From positions 248,001-312,000 of the forward strand of contig CAWCHV010000009.1 of assembly GCA_963795435.1 (NCBI GenBank): a DNA stretch of 64,000 nucleotides. Direction: 5' to 3'. Made by a program: the position numbers and the translations under genes. The notes below the pieces were generated by a model that did no database searches, had not been told where the DNA came from, and saw nothing but the letters and a program-made list of their open reading frames with translations. This stretch comes from JAFKFI01 sp963795435. GTDB lineage: Bacteria; Pseudomonadota; Alphaproteobacteria; Acetobacterales; Acetobacteraceae. Shown piece after piece: positions 52,511 through 61,800 of this stretch (its first letter is position 1; the number at the start of each line of letters is the position of its first letter).

Positions 52511-52876
52511 ATGAGTGGCTTCAAGGGCAGCAAATTGGACGAGCGGCTGAACGCCGCGGCGAACGCGAAGAAGGCCATGCTGGAGAAATTCCGCGCCCGC
52601 CCGGGTCCGGACGACCCGGCGGTGCGGGAGCGGGAGGCGGTCCGCAAGGCGATCGCCGAGGCGCGCGCCGTGCGCGCCGCCGAGCGCCAGGCCGCGCGCG
52701 AGGCCGAGGCGGCGCGCCTGGCCGAACTCGAAGCCGCCCGGAAGGCGGAAGAGGCAGCCCGCCTCGCCGCCGAGGCCGCCGCCCGCGCGGAGGAAGCCGC
52801 CCGGCAGCGCGCCCTGCTCGCCGAACAGAAGGCCGCCCGCGACGCGCGGTACGCGAGGCGCAAGGCCCGACGGTAG
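52511..52876 (+). CDS. small Ala/Arg/Glu-rich coiled-coil protein (DUF6481-like)
   Basis: A 121-residue protein with a short opening MSGFKGSKLDERLNAAANAK and then one long helix of alternating Arg, Glu and Ala (for example AERQAAREAEAARLAELEAA). It ends in a basic ARYARRKARR tail. The pattern resembles DUF6481 proteins of Acetobacteraceae-like genomes, with no known function. Basic tail plus coiled coil would suit nucleic-acid or ribosome association, which is only a guess. It follows prfB by 42 bases. Confidence 0.72.
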   Translation: MSGFKGSKLDERLNAAANAKKAMLEKFRARPGPDDPAVREREAVRKAIAEARAVRAAERQAAREAEAARLAELEAARKAEEAARLAAEAAARAEEAARQRALLAEQKAARDARYARRKARR

Positions 52877-52935
52877 GGCGACCGACCGCGCGGCGGCCGC
52901 TATCGCTGCAAAGCGCCGAGGGATTCCTCGGCGAA

Positions 52936-53325
52936 TTACGATTTGCCGCCCGAACGCAATCCCGCCATCGCGAGCCAGACCTTCTGAGCGAGGCCGGCGG
53001 CGTCCTGTGCGCCCGTTCGCAAGGCGTCCACGCCGGCTACTGCCATTTCGGGTGTCGCCCTGTCGACCGCGTCCGCGGCCTGGATCACCGCCCGCACCTC
53101 TTGAATGTAGGCCCTCCACATCGGGACCATGGCGCCGCTCTTCAGGACCGGTTCGTCTGGGCTGAGGCCATGAAACGCGCACAACGCTCGCGCGCCGGCC
53201 TCGATCCGAGGATCTTCAGGCAAAAGATTTCCTCCCGCTTGGTCCCCCCATTGCCAAACCCGTACGACCAAGCGTCTGGCGATCGGCGATGTAGGTGAGC
53301 GAGCGTCGGGTTCAAGCGAGGTCAT
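52936..53325 (-). CDS. hypothetical protein
   Basis: A 129-residue soluble protein I do not recognise, read from the ATG at 53325; a TTG at 53439 could extend it by 38 residues but lacks a ribosome site and overlaps the divergent gene. Features: RRLVVRVWQWGDQAGGN near residue 16, LPEDPRIEAGARALCAFHG, then two helices around EVRAVIQAADAVDRAT and DAAGLAQKVWLAMAGL. No signal peptide. It may be real because its base composition fits the neighbours, but coding status is not certain. Confidence 0.45.
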   Translation of the reverse strand: MTSLEPDARSPTSPIARRLVVRVWQWGDQAGGNLLPEDPRIEAGARALCAFHGLSPDEPVLKSGAMVPMWRAYIQEVRAVIQAADAVDRATPEMAVAGVDALRTGAQDAAGLAQKVWLAMAGLRSGGKS

Positions 53326-53422
53326 CAAACATTCGGATGCTTCGAGAGCAGGCAGGTTCCAGGCCCACTGGGATTTTCCGCTCGCGTCCTTACCTTGGCG
53401 CGGAGATCGCGGGGGCGTTGGG

Positions 53423-53650
53423 GTGAGCGAATGGGACAAGATGCTGGCGGGCGGATTGTATCGCTCGGCGGACCCAGAATTGGCCGCCGCCCGGCCGCGC
53501 GCCGCCGACCTGCTGCTGCGCTATAACCGGACCGAACCCGCCGACCAGTTCGGCCGGGCCGCGCTGCTCAGCGAGATGCTCGGCGGGGGGGACGCGACCG
53601 TCGCCGGCAATCCTGCGCGGCCGCTGCGCCGGTTGGCAACCCAGACATGA
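53423..53650 (+). pseudogene. sugar O-acetyltransferase with the catalytic domain deleted
   Basis: A 75-residue frame starting at a GTG. Residues 1-54 are a complete maltose-acetyltransferase N-terminal (Mac) domain: SEWDKMLAGGLYRSADPEL, then RPRAADLLLRYNRTEPAD and RAALLSEMLGG. Immediately after a run of glycines it reads VAGNPARPLRRLA, the typical last strand of the hexapeptide acetyltransferase (VxGNPAKVIR). The whole left-handed beta-helix, roughly 110 residues with the catalytic histidine, is missing without a frameshift. The product cannot be an acetyltransferase. Confidence 0.75.
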
Positions 53651-53712
53651 ATCCGGGTCGCATCCGCCCGGCGGATGGAGTAACGGCCCGCAAGGCGTAG
53701 GAAGGGGGCGGG

Positions 53713-55158
53713 ATGCGTCGATTGGTCGTCCTGGTTCTGGGCGTCCTGGTACCGGGAGTCCTCATTCTGGGCTGCTGTCTCGCGGCGGCTGCCGCCCGCG
53801 CGGAAACCGAGGCGCCGGCGGAAAGGTCCGGGGCGTCGATGAGCGTCGCCGACCTGATCGCCAGCGTGATGCCCGCCGTGGTGAACGTCTCCACCGTGCT
53901 GGCGCCGCGCCCGCCGATGACGCGCGCCGCCCAGGACCTGCCGCAGGAGCGCTCGAGCCCGCCGCCGGCGGTGATCCACGGCTTCGGCTCCGGTTTCATC
54001 ATCGACGGCGACGGGATCATCGTCACCAACCGGCACGTGGTCGAGAACGCCGTGCGGATCACGGTGACGCTGCAGGACAACACGATCCTTCCCGCGACCC
54101 GGATCGGCCGCCTGAGCCGGGCCGACATCGCGCTGCTGCGCGTCAAGCCGGCTGCCAGGCTGCCCACGCTGAAACTCGGCGACAGCGACCAGGTGCGCGT
54201 CGGCGACACGGTCATCGCCATCGGCAACCCGCTCGGCCTCGGCGGCTCGGTCAGCTCCGGCATCGTCAGCGGGCTCAACCGCGACATCCGCACCACGCCG
54301 TTCGACGACTTCATCCAGACCGACGCGGCGATCAACCACGGCAACTCCGGCGGGCCGCTGTTCGACCGGCGCGGCGAGGTCATCGGCATCAACACGGCGA
54401 TCTATTCGCCCACCGCGACCAGCGGCTCCATCGGCATCAGCTTCGCCCTGCCGATCAACGACGCCAAGTTCGTCATCGAGCAGACGCTGCAATACGGACG
54501 GGTGCGGGCGGGCTGGCTCGGGGTCAGTATGCAGTCGGTGACGCCCGATGTCGCCGAGGCGATCGGGCTCGGCGTCCCGCGCGGCTCGATCGTGGCCGGG
54601 GTGGACGCGGGCGGCCCTGCGGCGGAGGCCGGGGTGCGGGAGGGCGACGTCATCATGAGCATCGGCAGCATGACGCCGCGCGACTCGCGGGCGCTGTGGC
54701 GCGCCATTGCAGTCGCCCCGCTCGGCAAGCCGATCGAGCTGACGATCTGGCGCGACGGAAGCGTGCTGACCGTCTCGCCGACGGTCCGCGAGATGGCGCC
54801 GCTTCCCGATCCCGGCGCACCGGCCAACTCAGCTATCCACACGGTCGCGGCGGCGCCGTTCAGCCCAGGCTTCCAGCTCTCCGCGATCACTGAGGCCGCG
54901 CGGACAAAATACCGGATCGCCCCGGGACAGAGGGGAGTGGTCGTGACCGGCGTGGCGCCGGACAGTCCGGCGACCGAGCGCGGCCTCGTCGCCGGCGACG
55001 TGATCCTGCGGGCGGGCTCCGCCCCGGTCGCCCAGCCGTCGGACGTGACCACCCGGATCACGGCCGCGCGCCAGCGGAAGGAGCAGTTCATGCTGCTGCT
55101 GGTGAGCGGCCCCGGCGGACAGCGCTTCGTCACGTTGCCGCTGCACCCGGACGGGTAG
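53713..55158 (+). CDS. DegP/HtrA-like periplasmic serine protease, copy 1
   Basis: A 481-residue protease with a signal peptide (MRRLVVLVLGVLVPGVLILG, cleavage near ARA-E31). The trypsin-like triad is H108 in VTNRHVVENA, D138 in SRADIALLRV and S212 in NHGNSGGPLF. Two PDZ domains follow, roughly 240-340 (AGWLGVSMQSVTPDVAEAIG) and 380-475 (GVVVTGVAPDSPATERGL). It degrades or chaperones misfolded envelope proteins. It lies 34 bases before a paralogue of identical length, with which it shares an almost identical DNA block at 54214-54366. Confidence 0.93.
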   Translation: MRRLVVLVLGVLVPGVLILGCCLAAAAARAETEAPAERSGASMSVADLIASVMPAVVNVSTVLAPRPPMTRAAQDLPQERSSPPPAVIHGFGSGFIIDGDGIIVTNRHVVENAVRITVTLQDNTILPATRIGRLSRADIALLRVKPAARLPTLKLGDSDQVRVGDTVIAIGNPLGLGGSVSSGIVSGLNRDIRTTPFDDFIQTDAAINHGNSGGPLFDRRGEVIGINTAIYSPTATSGSIGISFALPINDAKFVIEQTLQYGRVRAGWLGVSMQSVTPDVAEAIGLGVPRGSIVAGVDAGGPAAEAGVREGDVIMSIGSMTPRDSRALWRAIAVAPLGKPIELTIWRDGSVLTVSPTVREMAPLPDPGAPANSAIHTVAAAPFSPGFQLSAITEAARTKYRIAPGQRGVVVTGVAPDSPATERGLVAGDVILRAGSAPVAQPSDVTTRITAARQRKEQFMLLLVSGPGGQRFVTLPLHPDG

Positions 55159-55192
55159 GCGCCAACCGCGTCGGCAAGGAGCGAGGCGTACG

Positions 55193-56638
55193 ATGATCCG
55201 CCGCTGCATGGGCCTGGTCGCGATCTGCTGGCTGGCGGCCTCCGCCGCCGTCCCGTGCATGGCCGACCAGCCGCCCGTCGCCCTGGCGGAGCCCGAGCCG
55301 GGTCCGGCGATGAGCGCCGCCGACCTGATCGCGGCGGTGATGCCGGCCGTCGTCAACATCTCGACCTTGCTCGTGAGCGAGGCGAAGGACGCCCACTCCA
55401 GCCAGGAGCCCAAGACGGTGCATGGCTTTGGGTCTGGGTTCATCGTGGACAAGAGCGGCGTCATCGTCACCAATCGCCACGTGGTCGAGCGCGCCGCCCG
55501 GATCACCGTCACCTTGCAGGACCAGACGACGCTGCCGGCCACCATCATCGGACACCTGAGCATCGCCGACATCGCGCTGCTCCGGGTGAAGCCGGCCGCG
55601 CCGCTGCCGGTCCTCAGCTGGGGCGACAGCGACCGGATGCGCGTCGGCGACCCGGTGATCGCCATCGGCAATCCGCTCGGCCTCGGCGGCTCGGTGAGCT
55701 CCGGCATCGTCAGCGGGCTCAACCGCGACATCCGCACCACGCCGTTCGACGACTTCATCCAGACCGACGCCGCGATCAACCACGGCAGTTCCGGCGGGCC
55801 GCTGTTCGACATGCGGGGTCACGTGATCGGCGTCAACACCGCGATCTTCTCGCCGACCGCGAGCAGCGGCTCCATCGGCATCAGCTTCGCGCTGCCCGCC
55901 AGCATCGCCGAGATCGTCGTCGAGCAGACGCTGCGCTACGGCCGGGCAACGGCCGGCTGGATCGGCGTCCGGCTGCAATCGGTGACGCCCGACATGGCCG
56001 ACGCGCTCGGCCTCGGCGCAGCGGGCGGCGCCATCGTGCTTGGCCTTGAGCCCGGCGGCTCGGCGGCGTCGGCCGGCGTGCGGCAGGGCGACGTGATCAC
56101 CAGCATCGACGGCTTCTCGCCGGCCGACGCGCGGGCGCTGTGGCGGGCGATCGCGCTGGCCCCGATCGGCCGGCCAGCCGAGCTCACGCTGTGGCGCGAG
56201 GGCGAGACGCTGACCGCCCGCCCGGTGGTCAAGCTGATCCCGGAGCCGCCCTACGCCGACCCCGCCGCCGACCCGGCGATCCGCCGCGCCGCCGCGATGC
56301 CGTTCGATCCCGGCCTCAAGCTCGCCGAACTCACCCCGGCGGCGCGCGCGCGGTACAAGCTCGACAGCGCCGTCCAAGGCGTCCTGGTGACGGGCGTGGC
56401 GCAGTACAGCCCCGCCGACATGCGCGGCATCACGCCGGGCGAGGTGATCATGCTGGTCGGCCAGGCCCCGGTGGCGCGGCCGGCGGACGTGCATAGCCGG
56501 ATTGCCGCGGCGCGCGAGCGGAAGCAGGACTATATTCTGCTGCTGTTGACCGGCGGCGGCGCCGGCGAACGCTTCGTCACGCTGCCGCTGCATCCGGCGC
56601 AGCTACCGGCGGCTACGCGGATTGCCCCGTCACCTTGA
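55193..56638 (+). CDS. DegP/HtrA-like periplasmic serine protease, copy 2
   Basis: A 481-residue paralogue of the preceding gene, with signal peptide MIRRCMGLVAICWLAASAAV. The triad is H96 in VTNRHVVERA, D126 in SIADIALLRV and S200 in NHGSSGGPLF; note GSSGG in place of the usual GNSGG. Two PDZ domains follow (AGWIGVRLQSVTPDMADALG and GVLVTGVAQYSPADMRGI). The pair probably forms mixed or separate HtrA oligomers. The 3' end overlaps the amidase gene on the other strand by 26 bases, inside a short Pro/Ala tail. Confidence 0.93.
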   Translation: MIRRCMGLVAICWLAASAAVPCMADQPPVALAEPEPGPAMSAADLIAAVMPAVVNISTLLVSEAKDAHSSQEPKTVHGFGSGFIVDKSGVIVTNRHVVERAARITVTLQDQTTLPATIIGHLSIADIALLRVKPAAPLPVLSWGDSDRMRVGDPVIAIGNPLGLGGSVSSGIVSGLNRDIRTTPFDDFIQTDAAINHGSSGGPLFDMRGHVIGVNTAIFSPTASSGSIGISFALPASIAEIVVEQTLRYGRATAGWIGVRLQSVTPDMADALGLGAAGGAIVLGLEPGGSAASAGVRQGDVITSIDGFSPADARALWRAIALAPIGRPAELTLWREGETLTARPVVKLIPEPPYADPAADPAIRRAAAMPFDPGLKLAELTPAARARYKLDSAVQGVLVTGVAQYSPADMRGITPGEVIMLVGQAPVARPADVHSRIAAARERKQDYILLLLTGGGAGERFVTLPLHPAQLPAATRIAPSP

Positions 56639-57458
56639 AGGAGGCGGCGAAATAGGCGTCCACCGCCCGCTTCATCGCCGCCGCGACCTGCAGCCGGTGT
56701 TTCGGCTTGCGGAGCGCCGCCTCATCCTGCGGGTTCGACATGAAGCCCATCTCGACCAGCACGCTCGGGATGTCGGCGGCCTTCAGCACCACGAAGCCGG
56801 CGTGGCGGGACGGGTTTTCGAGCAGCGTCACGTCGGGCTCGAACGCTCCCACCACGCTGCGCGCCAGCCGCGTCGATCCGCGACGGGTCTCCTGGCGGAC
56901 CAGGCTGGCGAGGATCTGGGCGACCTCGGGCGAGACGTCCTTGAAGCCAGACCCGCCGTAGCGGTCGGCGCTGTTTTCCCGCTGGGCGAGTGCGGCGGTC
57001 TGCGGGTCCGACGCGGCGGTTGAGAGCGTATAGACGCTGGCGCCGCGGACCGCGTGATTGGAGACGGCGTCGGCGTGCATCGAGACGAACAGCGCCGCGC
57101 CACGGCTCTGCGCCCGCGCCACCCGCTCGTCGAGCGGCACGAACACGTCCCGCGTGCGGGTCAGCTCGACCCGGTAGTTCCCGCCTGCCTCCAGCAGATG
57201 CCGCAGGTCGCTGGCGGCGGCCAGGGCGATGTTTTTTTCGTAAGTGCCAGAGACGCCGATGGCGCCGGGATCCTTGCCGCCATGTCCCGGGTCCAGCATG
57301 ACCAGGGGCGCGTTCGGCTTCTTCGTCGACTTCTCGGGATGGGCGGGCCTGTGGACGCTGCGGGCGAGCGCCTCCTGGAACCAGGCCGGCACCAGGAAGG
57401 CGCCGGTGACACCGGCACCTAGCAGCAGTCGCCGGCCGATCGGGACGCGCGAATCCAT
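56613..57458 (-). CDS. N-acetylmuramoyl-L-alanine amidase (Amidase_3), Tat-type signal
   Basis: A 281-residue cell-wall hydrolase; I start at the ATG at 57458, giving MDSRVPIGRRLLLGAGVTGA. RRLLLGAG suggests a twin-arginine signal, as in AmiA and AmiC. The zinc ligands are H in MLDPGHGGKDPGAIG, E in GTYEKNIALA and H in FVSMHADAVSN. The catalytic glutamate is in VLVEMGFMSNPQDE. It splits the stem peptide from N-acetylmuramic acid during cell separation. No AMIN domain is present. Confidence 0.93.
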   Translation of the reverse strand: MDSRVPIGRRLLLGAGVTGAFLVPAWFQEALARSVHRPAHPEKSTKKPNAPLVMLDPGHGGKDPGAIGVSGTYEKNIALAAASDLRHLLEAGGNYRVELTRTRDVFVPLDERVARAQSRGAALFVSMHADAVSNHAVRGASVYTLSTAASDPQTAALAQRENSADRYGGSGFKDVSPEVAQILASLVRQETRRGSTRLARSVVGAFEPDVTLLENPSRHAGFVVLKAADIPSVLVEMGFMSNPQDEAALRKPKHRLQVAAAMKRAVDAYFAASFKVTGQSA

Positions 57459-57713
57459 GCCCGGCAACTTAACACAGCGGATGCGGACTCGCACGCTTGT
57501 TGTTGATTACAGCAGGTTCATGCGAGGTGGCCGTCGGCTCAAGACGCGCTCGTGCCGGTGGGGATACCGTCGGCACACGCCCGCTCGGGGCTCGGCGTCT
57601 TAGTTTGATTGGGCACGCCGAGGGAGGATTGTGGCGGGCCGAAACCGAGCGAGCATTGTCGGCGCCGCGCAAACGCAGCGCGTCACGCCGGGAACGGACG
57701 GCACCGTGATCGC

Positions 57714-58118
57714 CTATGTTCCGTGGCGGGGCTCCTCCAAGGTCATTTGCGCGATGTAGCCGGAGCGGCTTTCCCCGGCGGCCCGGGCCAGGGCGTCGAG
57801 GCGCTTGAGCACGCGACGCGGCAGCGTGATGTTGACGCGCTCGGTGCTGTCGTCGAGCAAGGCCGGGTCGAGCGTGATGACCCCGAACGTCCATCCGGCG
57901 AACTCAGGCTTCAGGCGGAGGGATTCAAGGCTCGTCGGTGCGGGGATTGCCTGGCCCGCGTCCAACGCGGCATCGACCCAAGCGGCCGCGGCTTCCTCGG
58001 CAGCGGATATGGCTTCGTCCAACGTGTCTCCCGCCGAGAAGCAGCCGGGCAGATCAGGGACGACGACGCCGAAGGCCGTCGTGTCGGTGCCGAGTTCGAT
58101 CGCGACGGGGTAACGCAT
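57714..58118 (-). CDS. hicB: HicB family antitoxin
   Basis: A 134-residue antitoxin; I choose the ATG at 58118, which gives MRYPVAIELGTDTTAFGVVV. Residues 1-60 form the degenerate RNase H-like domain with VPDLPGCFSAGDTLDEAISAAEEA. Residues 95-134 are a ribbon-helix-helix-type DNA-binding domain (RVNITLPRRVLKRLDALARAAGESRSGYI). It should bind HicA and the operon's own promoter. It starts 10 bases after the hicA stop. The 255-base gap downstream (57459-57713) shows no gene. Confidence 0.92.
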   Translation of the reverse strand: MRYPVAIELGTDTTAFGVVVPDLPGCFSAGDTLDEAISAAEEAAAAWVDAALDAGQAIPAPTSLESLRLKPEFAGWTFGVITLDPALLDDSTERVNITLPRRVLKRLDALARAAGESRSGYIAQMTLEEPRHGT

Positions 58119-58128
58119 TCTCCGCCTC

Positions 58129-58308
58129 CTAAAGGCCAGCTTGCTTGCGGATCGCGGCGACCAAGCCGGTGCCAAGACTTCTTTTCGGATGCGGCACGAC
58201 GACATGACCCGGGCGAGCTGGATGCCGAAAGACGTGATGCGAACCACGAATCCGATCCAAGACCCATCCGGTGGCCTTCAATTCCCGGATGAGGTCCGCA
58301 CTCTTCAT
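58129..58308 (-). CDS. hicA: HicA family toxin (mRNA interferase)
   Basis: A 59-residue toxin, read from the ATG at 58308 (MKSADLIRELKATGWVLDRI). An in-frame ATG at 58320 would add four residues. The dsRBD-like fold's catalytic histidine is in IRGSHHVFRHP near residue 24, and VVVPHPKRSLGTGLVAAIRKQAG completes it. HicA cleaves mRNAs on or off the ribosome when freed from HicB. Promoter-proximal toxin followed by antitoxin is the classical hicAB order. Confidence 0.93.
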   Translation of the reverse strand: MKSADLIRELKATGWVLDRIRGSHHVFRHPARPGHVVVPHPKRSLGTGLVAAIRKQAGL

Positions 58309-58311
58309 CGT

Positions 58312-58324
58312 GTGTATCATACAC
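58312..58324. promoter_or_regulatory. palindrome ahead of hicA, candidate HicB operator
   Basis: GTGTAT-C-ATACAC is a 6-bp inverted repeat with a one-base centre, starting four bases upstream of the hicA ATG. HicB proteins with a ribbon-helix-helix domain commonly repress their own operon at such sites. It also fits over the likely ribosome site. Confidence 0.5.
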
Positions 58325-58899
58325 CGCGCATCGCGCCAGTGCCAACGATACACATTGAGATCGCCTGCGGAGAGATCCCTTGCGATCCGGCGGTCTTTGC
58401 TTCATGGTCCCACGGCTCTGTGACGTGGTTGGCGAGGCGCGATTTGCGTGCCCGTCTGGCGCGATCCTGGCGGTTGCACCGACCTGCTGGCCACCAGCCT
58501 ATGATCGAGAGCCGCCCAGGATCGAGGGTTGCCGGCCGGGGACGCCCGCTTTCCGCCGAGACCTACTGTCACTGCCGCGCCATGCGCCGCGTGAAAACCG
58601 GCCGGGGCGCCGGGTCCGGTTTCAAAGCCGGGCGGGAGCGACCATCTCGAATGGGGCTGCGTCCTTCCAGGACGGCCCGCCCGTATTGCAGGACCCTATG
58701 ACCGCCATCCCGCTCCCTTCACCCGCCCACGCTCGTCCGCCCCGGATCGGTCGTGCGGCGTCTGGACGCGCGAGATCAGGCCTATTTCCTGTCTGGGCGG
58801 CTCGGCCCCCCTCCTCAAGCCTATTTCGCCGACCGCTGCCGCCGGCCCGATCCGGGCTCGCGACGCTGTGCCGGTCGGCGCACCGGAGTTCAGGATTAC
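58325..58899. other. 575-base gap between hicA and the RNase E gene
   Basis: I find no credible gene here on either strand. It must hold the hicAB promoter and the promoter and leader of the RNase E gene. RNase E genes commonly have long 5' leaders that the enzyme itself cleaves to control its level; the 150 bases before 58900 are GC-rich and could form such a leader. I cannot point to a specific stem-loop. Confidence 0.5.
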
Positions 58900-61800
58900 A
58901 TGACCAAGCGTATGCTGATCGACGCCACGCACGCGGAAGAAACCCGCGTGGTGGTGCTGGACGGTAACCGCCTCGAGGATTTCGACGTCGAGACGTCGAC
59001 CAAGCGGCAGCTCAAGGGCAACATCTATCTCGCCAAGGTCGTTCGCGTAGAGCCCAGCCTGCAGGCGGCGTTCGTCGAGTACGGCGGCGGCCGGCACGGC
59101 TTCCTGGCGTTCGGCGAGATCCATCCCGACTACTACCAAATCCCCGTGGCGGACCGGCAGCGCCTGCTCGACATGCAGGCCGAGGAGGCGCGCGAGGAGG
59201 AGGAGGAGGAGGACCGCGCCGCCGCCGCCGCCGAAGCCAGGAGTGGCGCATTGAACGGCGGCGCGCCCGACGGTGAGCCCGCGACCGAGCCGGTGGAAGC
59301 ATCCGCCGTGCAGCAGGCCGCCATCCCGAGCGAGGCGGAGGCGGAAGCCGGATCGGAGGGCGGCGGCGAGCCCGCGCCGCAACCCGAGGCCGAGCCGGAA
59401 ACGGAGTCGTCCTCGGCGCAGCCCGCCGCCATCCCGCACGAGACGATCTCCGGCCCCGATCTCACAGAACCCGCGCCGGCCGCCACCGACCTCCTGGTGG
59501 CGGATGCCGCCGGGCCGGACCTCGCCGTCCCGGAGCCGACCGGCGCCGAGACCGCCGTTGCCGAGCCGCCCCCACACGCGGAAACCGAGCCGGTGTTCGC
59601 CGTGGTCGCGCCGGAGACGACGGAGGCGACGAAGTCCGGGCCGGAAGCCCAAGTCGAACCTGAGTCCGGGTCCGGTCTGGCGGAGGCGGCCGAGGCCGAG
59701 GACGATGTCGAGGAGACCGGCGAGACCCACGCCGAGCCGGCCGCCGACCTGCCGCCTCCCGAGACCGTCGGCGGCGACGGCGAGCACGGCGACGACCGGC
59801 GCGACCGCCGCATCCCGCCGCGCTTCCTGCGAAACTACAAGATCCAGGAAGTCATCAAGCGGCGGCAGATCCTGCTGGTGCAGGTGGTCAAGGAGGAGCG
59901 CGGCACGAAGGGCGCGGCGCTCACCACCTATCTCTCCCTCGCCGGCCGCTACTGCGTGCTGATGCCGAACTCGCCGCGCGGCGGCGGCATCTCCCGGAAG
60001 ATCACCTCGGCGGCGGACCGCCGGCGGCTGAAGGAGATCACCGCCGAGCTGGAAATCCCGCGCGGCATGGGCCTCATCGTCCGCACCGCCGGCGCCAACC
60101 GGCCGAAGCCCGAGATCAAGCGCGACTGCGAGTACCTGCTGCGGCTGTGGGACGACATCCGAGAGCACACGATGCGCTCGGTGGCGCCGGCGCTGATCTA
60201 CGAGGAGGCAAGCCTCATCAAGCGCGCCATCCGCGACGTCTACTCGCGCGACCTCGACGAGATCGTGGTTGACGGCGAGGACGGCTGGAAGGCGGCGCGG
60301 GACTTCATGCGGATGCTGATGCCGAGCCACGCCCGCAAGGTGCAGATGTGGCGCGACAGCCAGACGCTGTTCGCCCGGCATCAGGTCGATGCCCAGCTCG
60401 ACGCCATGCTGATGCCGACCGTGCAGCTCCGGTCGGGCGGCTATCTCGTCATCAACCAGACCGAGGCGCTGGTCGCGATCGACGTCAACTCCGGCCGCTC
60501 CACCCGCGAGCGCGGCATCGAGGAGACGGCTCTCAAGACCAATCTCGAAGCCGCTGATGAGGTGGCGCGGCAGTTGCGGCTGCGCGACCTCGCCGGGCTC
60601 ATCGTCATCGACTTCATCGACATGGAAGCGAAAAAGCACAACGCGATGGTCGAGCGCCGCCTCAAGGAGGCGCTGAAGAACGACCGCGCGCGCATCCAGG
60701 TCGGGCACATCAGCCATTTCGGCCTGATGGAGATGAGCCGCCAGCGGCTGCGCCCGAGCCTCGCGGAGACCAGCTTTACTCCGTGCCCGCATTGCGGCGG
60801 CAGCGGCCATGTCCGCAGCATCGAGAGCTCCGCGATCCATGTGCTGCGCCAGATCGAGGAGGAGGGGGCCAAGCGCCGCTCCGCCGAGGTGGTCTGCTAC
60901 GCCGCCACGCCGATCGCGCTCTACATCCTCAACCACAAGCGCCAGCGGCTGTCGGAGGTCGAGGCAAGGCACGGGCTGCACGTCGCATTCGCCGCCGACG
61001 ATACGCTGGTGCCGCCGGAAATCCGCATCGACCGGGTGCGCGCGGCGGTGCCGAGCGAGCTGCCGCCCGCGATCACGCCGGACGCGCCGCTGCCGACCGC
61101 CATCAGCGAGACGGACGCGGTCGAGGAGGCGGAGGAATTCGAGGCCGACGAGGATATCGCCGCCGAGGCGGCGGAGAAAACCGGCGCCGAGACGGCGGCC
61201 GGGACCACGGCGCCTGCCGGCGGGGCGGGCGAGAATGGCGACGAGGCGGAGCGCCGCCGCCGCCGTCGTCGCCGGCGGCGGCGGGGGGGCCGCCGCGAGG
61301 ACGGCGTCGCGCCGGGCGCCGAGGATGGCGCGGAAGCCGATCGCCCGCCCGCCGCCGCGCCGGAGGGAACGGCCGGGGAAGCGACGATCGGGGAAGCGAC
61401 GGTCGGGGAAGCGATGGTCGAGGAGGCGATGGAGGGCGTGCCCGAGCGTCCGGGGGAGGAGGAAGCGGTCGCGCGGGAGGACCAGGCGCGTGGCCGGGGC
61501 CGCACGCGGCGCGGCGGGCGGCGCCGTCGGCGCGACGGCGCGGAAGACGGCAGCTCGCCGGTCGCCGCTCCGGGCGCGGAGCAGCCGGACGTGCCCTATT
61601 CCGGCCCGACGCCAGCCAATCCCTTTGGCGGCCAGGCGTTCGACATTTTCGACCTCATCGACAACGCGGACGAGCCGATCCACCCGACGGGCGCCGCCGG
61701 CGGCGAGCCCCAGCCCGCCCCGGAGCCCCAGCCGGCCGCCGCCGCGCCGGAGCAGACCCCCCCGCCGCGGCCCGAGCCGATCATGGCCGCGCCGGAGCCG

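Noticed and set aside
53326..53439. N-terminal extension of the hypothetical gene at 52936-53325 from a TTG
   Set aside because: No ribosome site and it would overlap the divergent acetyltransferase remnant; the ATG at 53325 is simpler, though the gene itself remains uncertain.
58696..61683. A 995-codon open frame on the minus strand opposite the RNase E gene
   Set aside because: RNase E on the plus strand is certain from its catalytic and zinc motifs; the antisense product is low-complexity and results from GC-rich codons.
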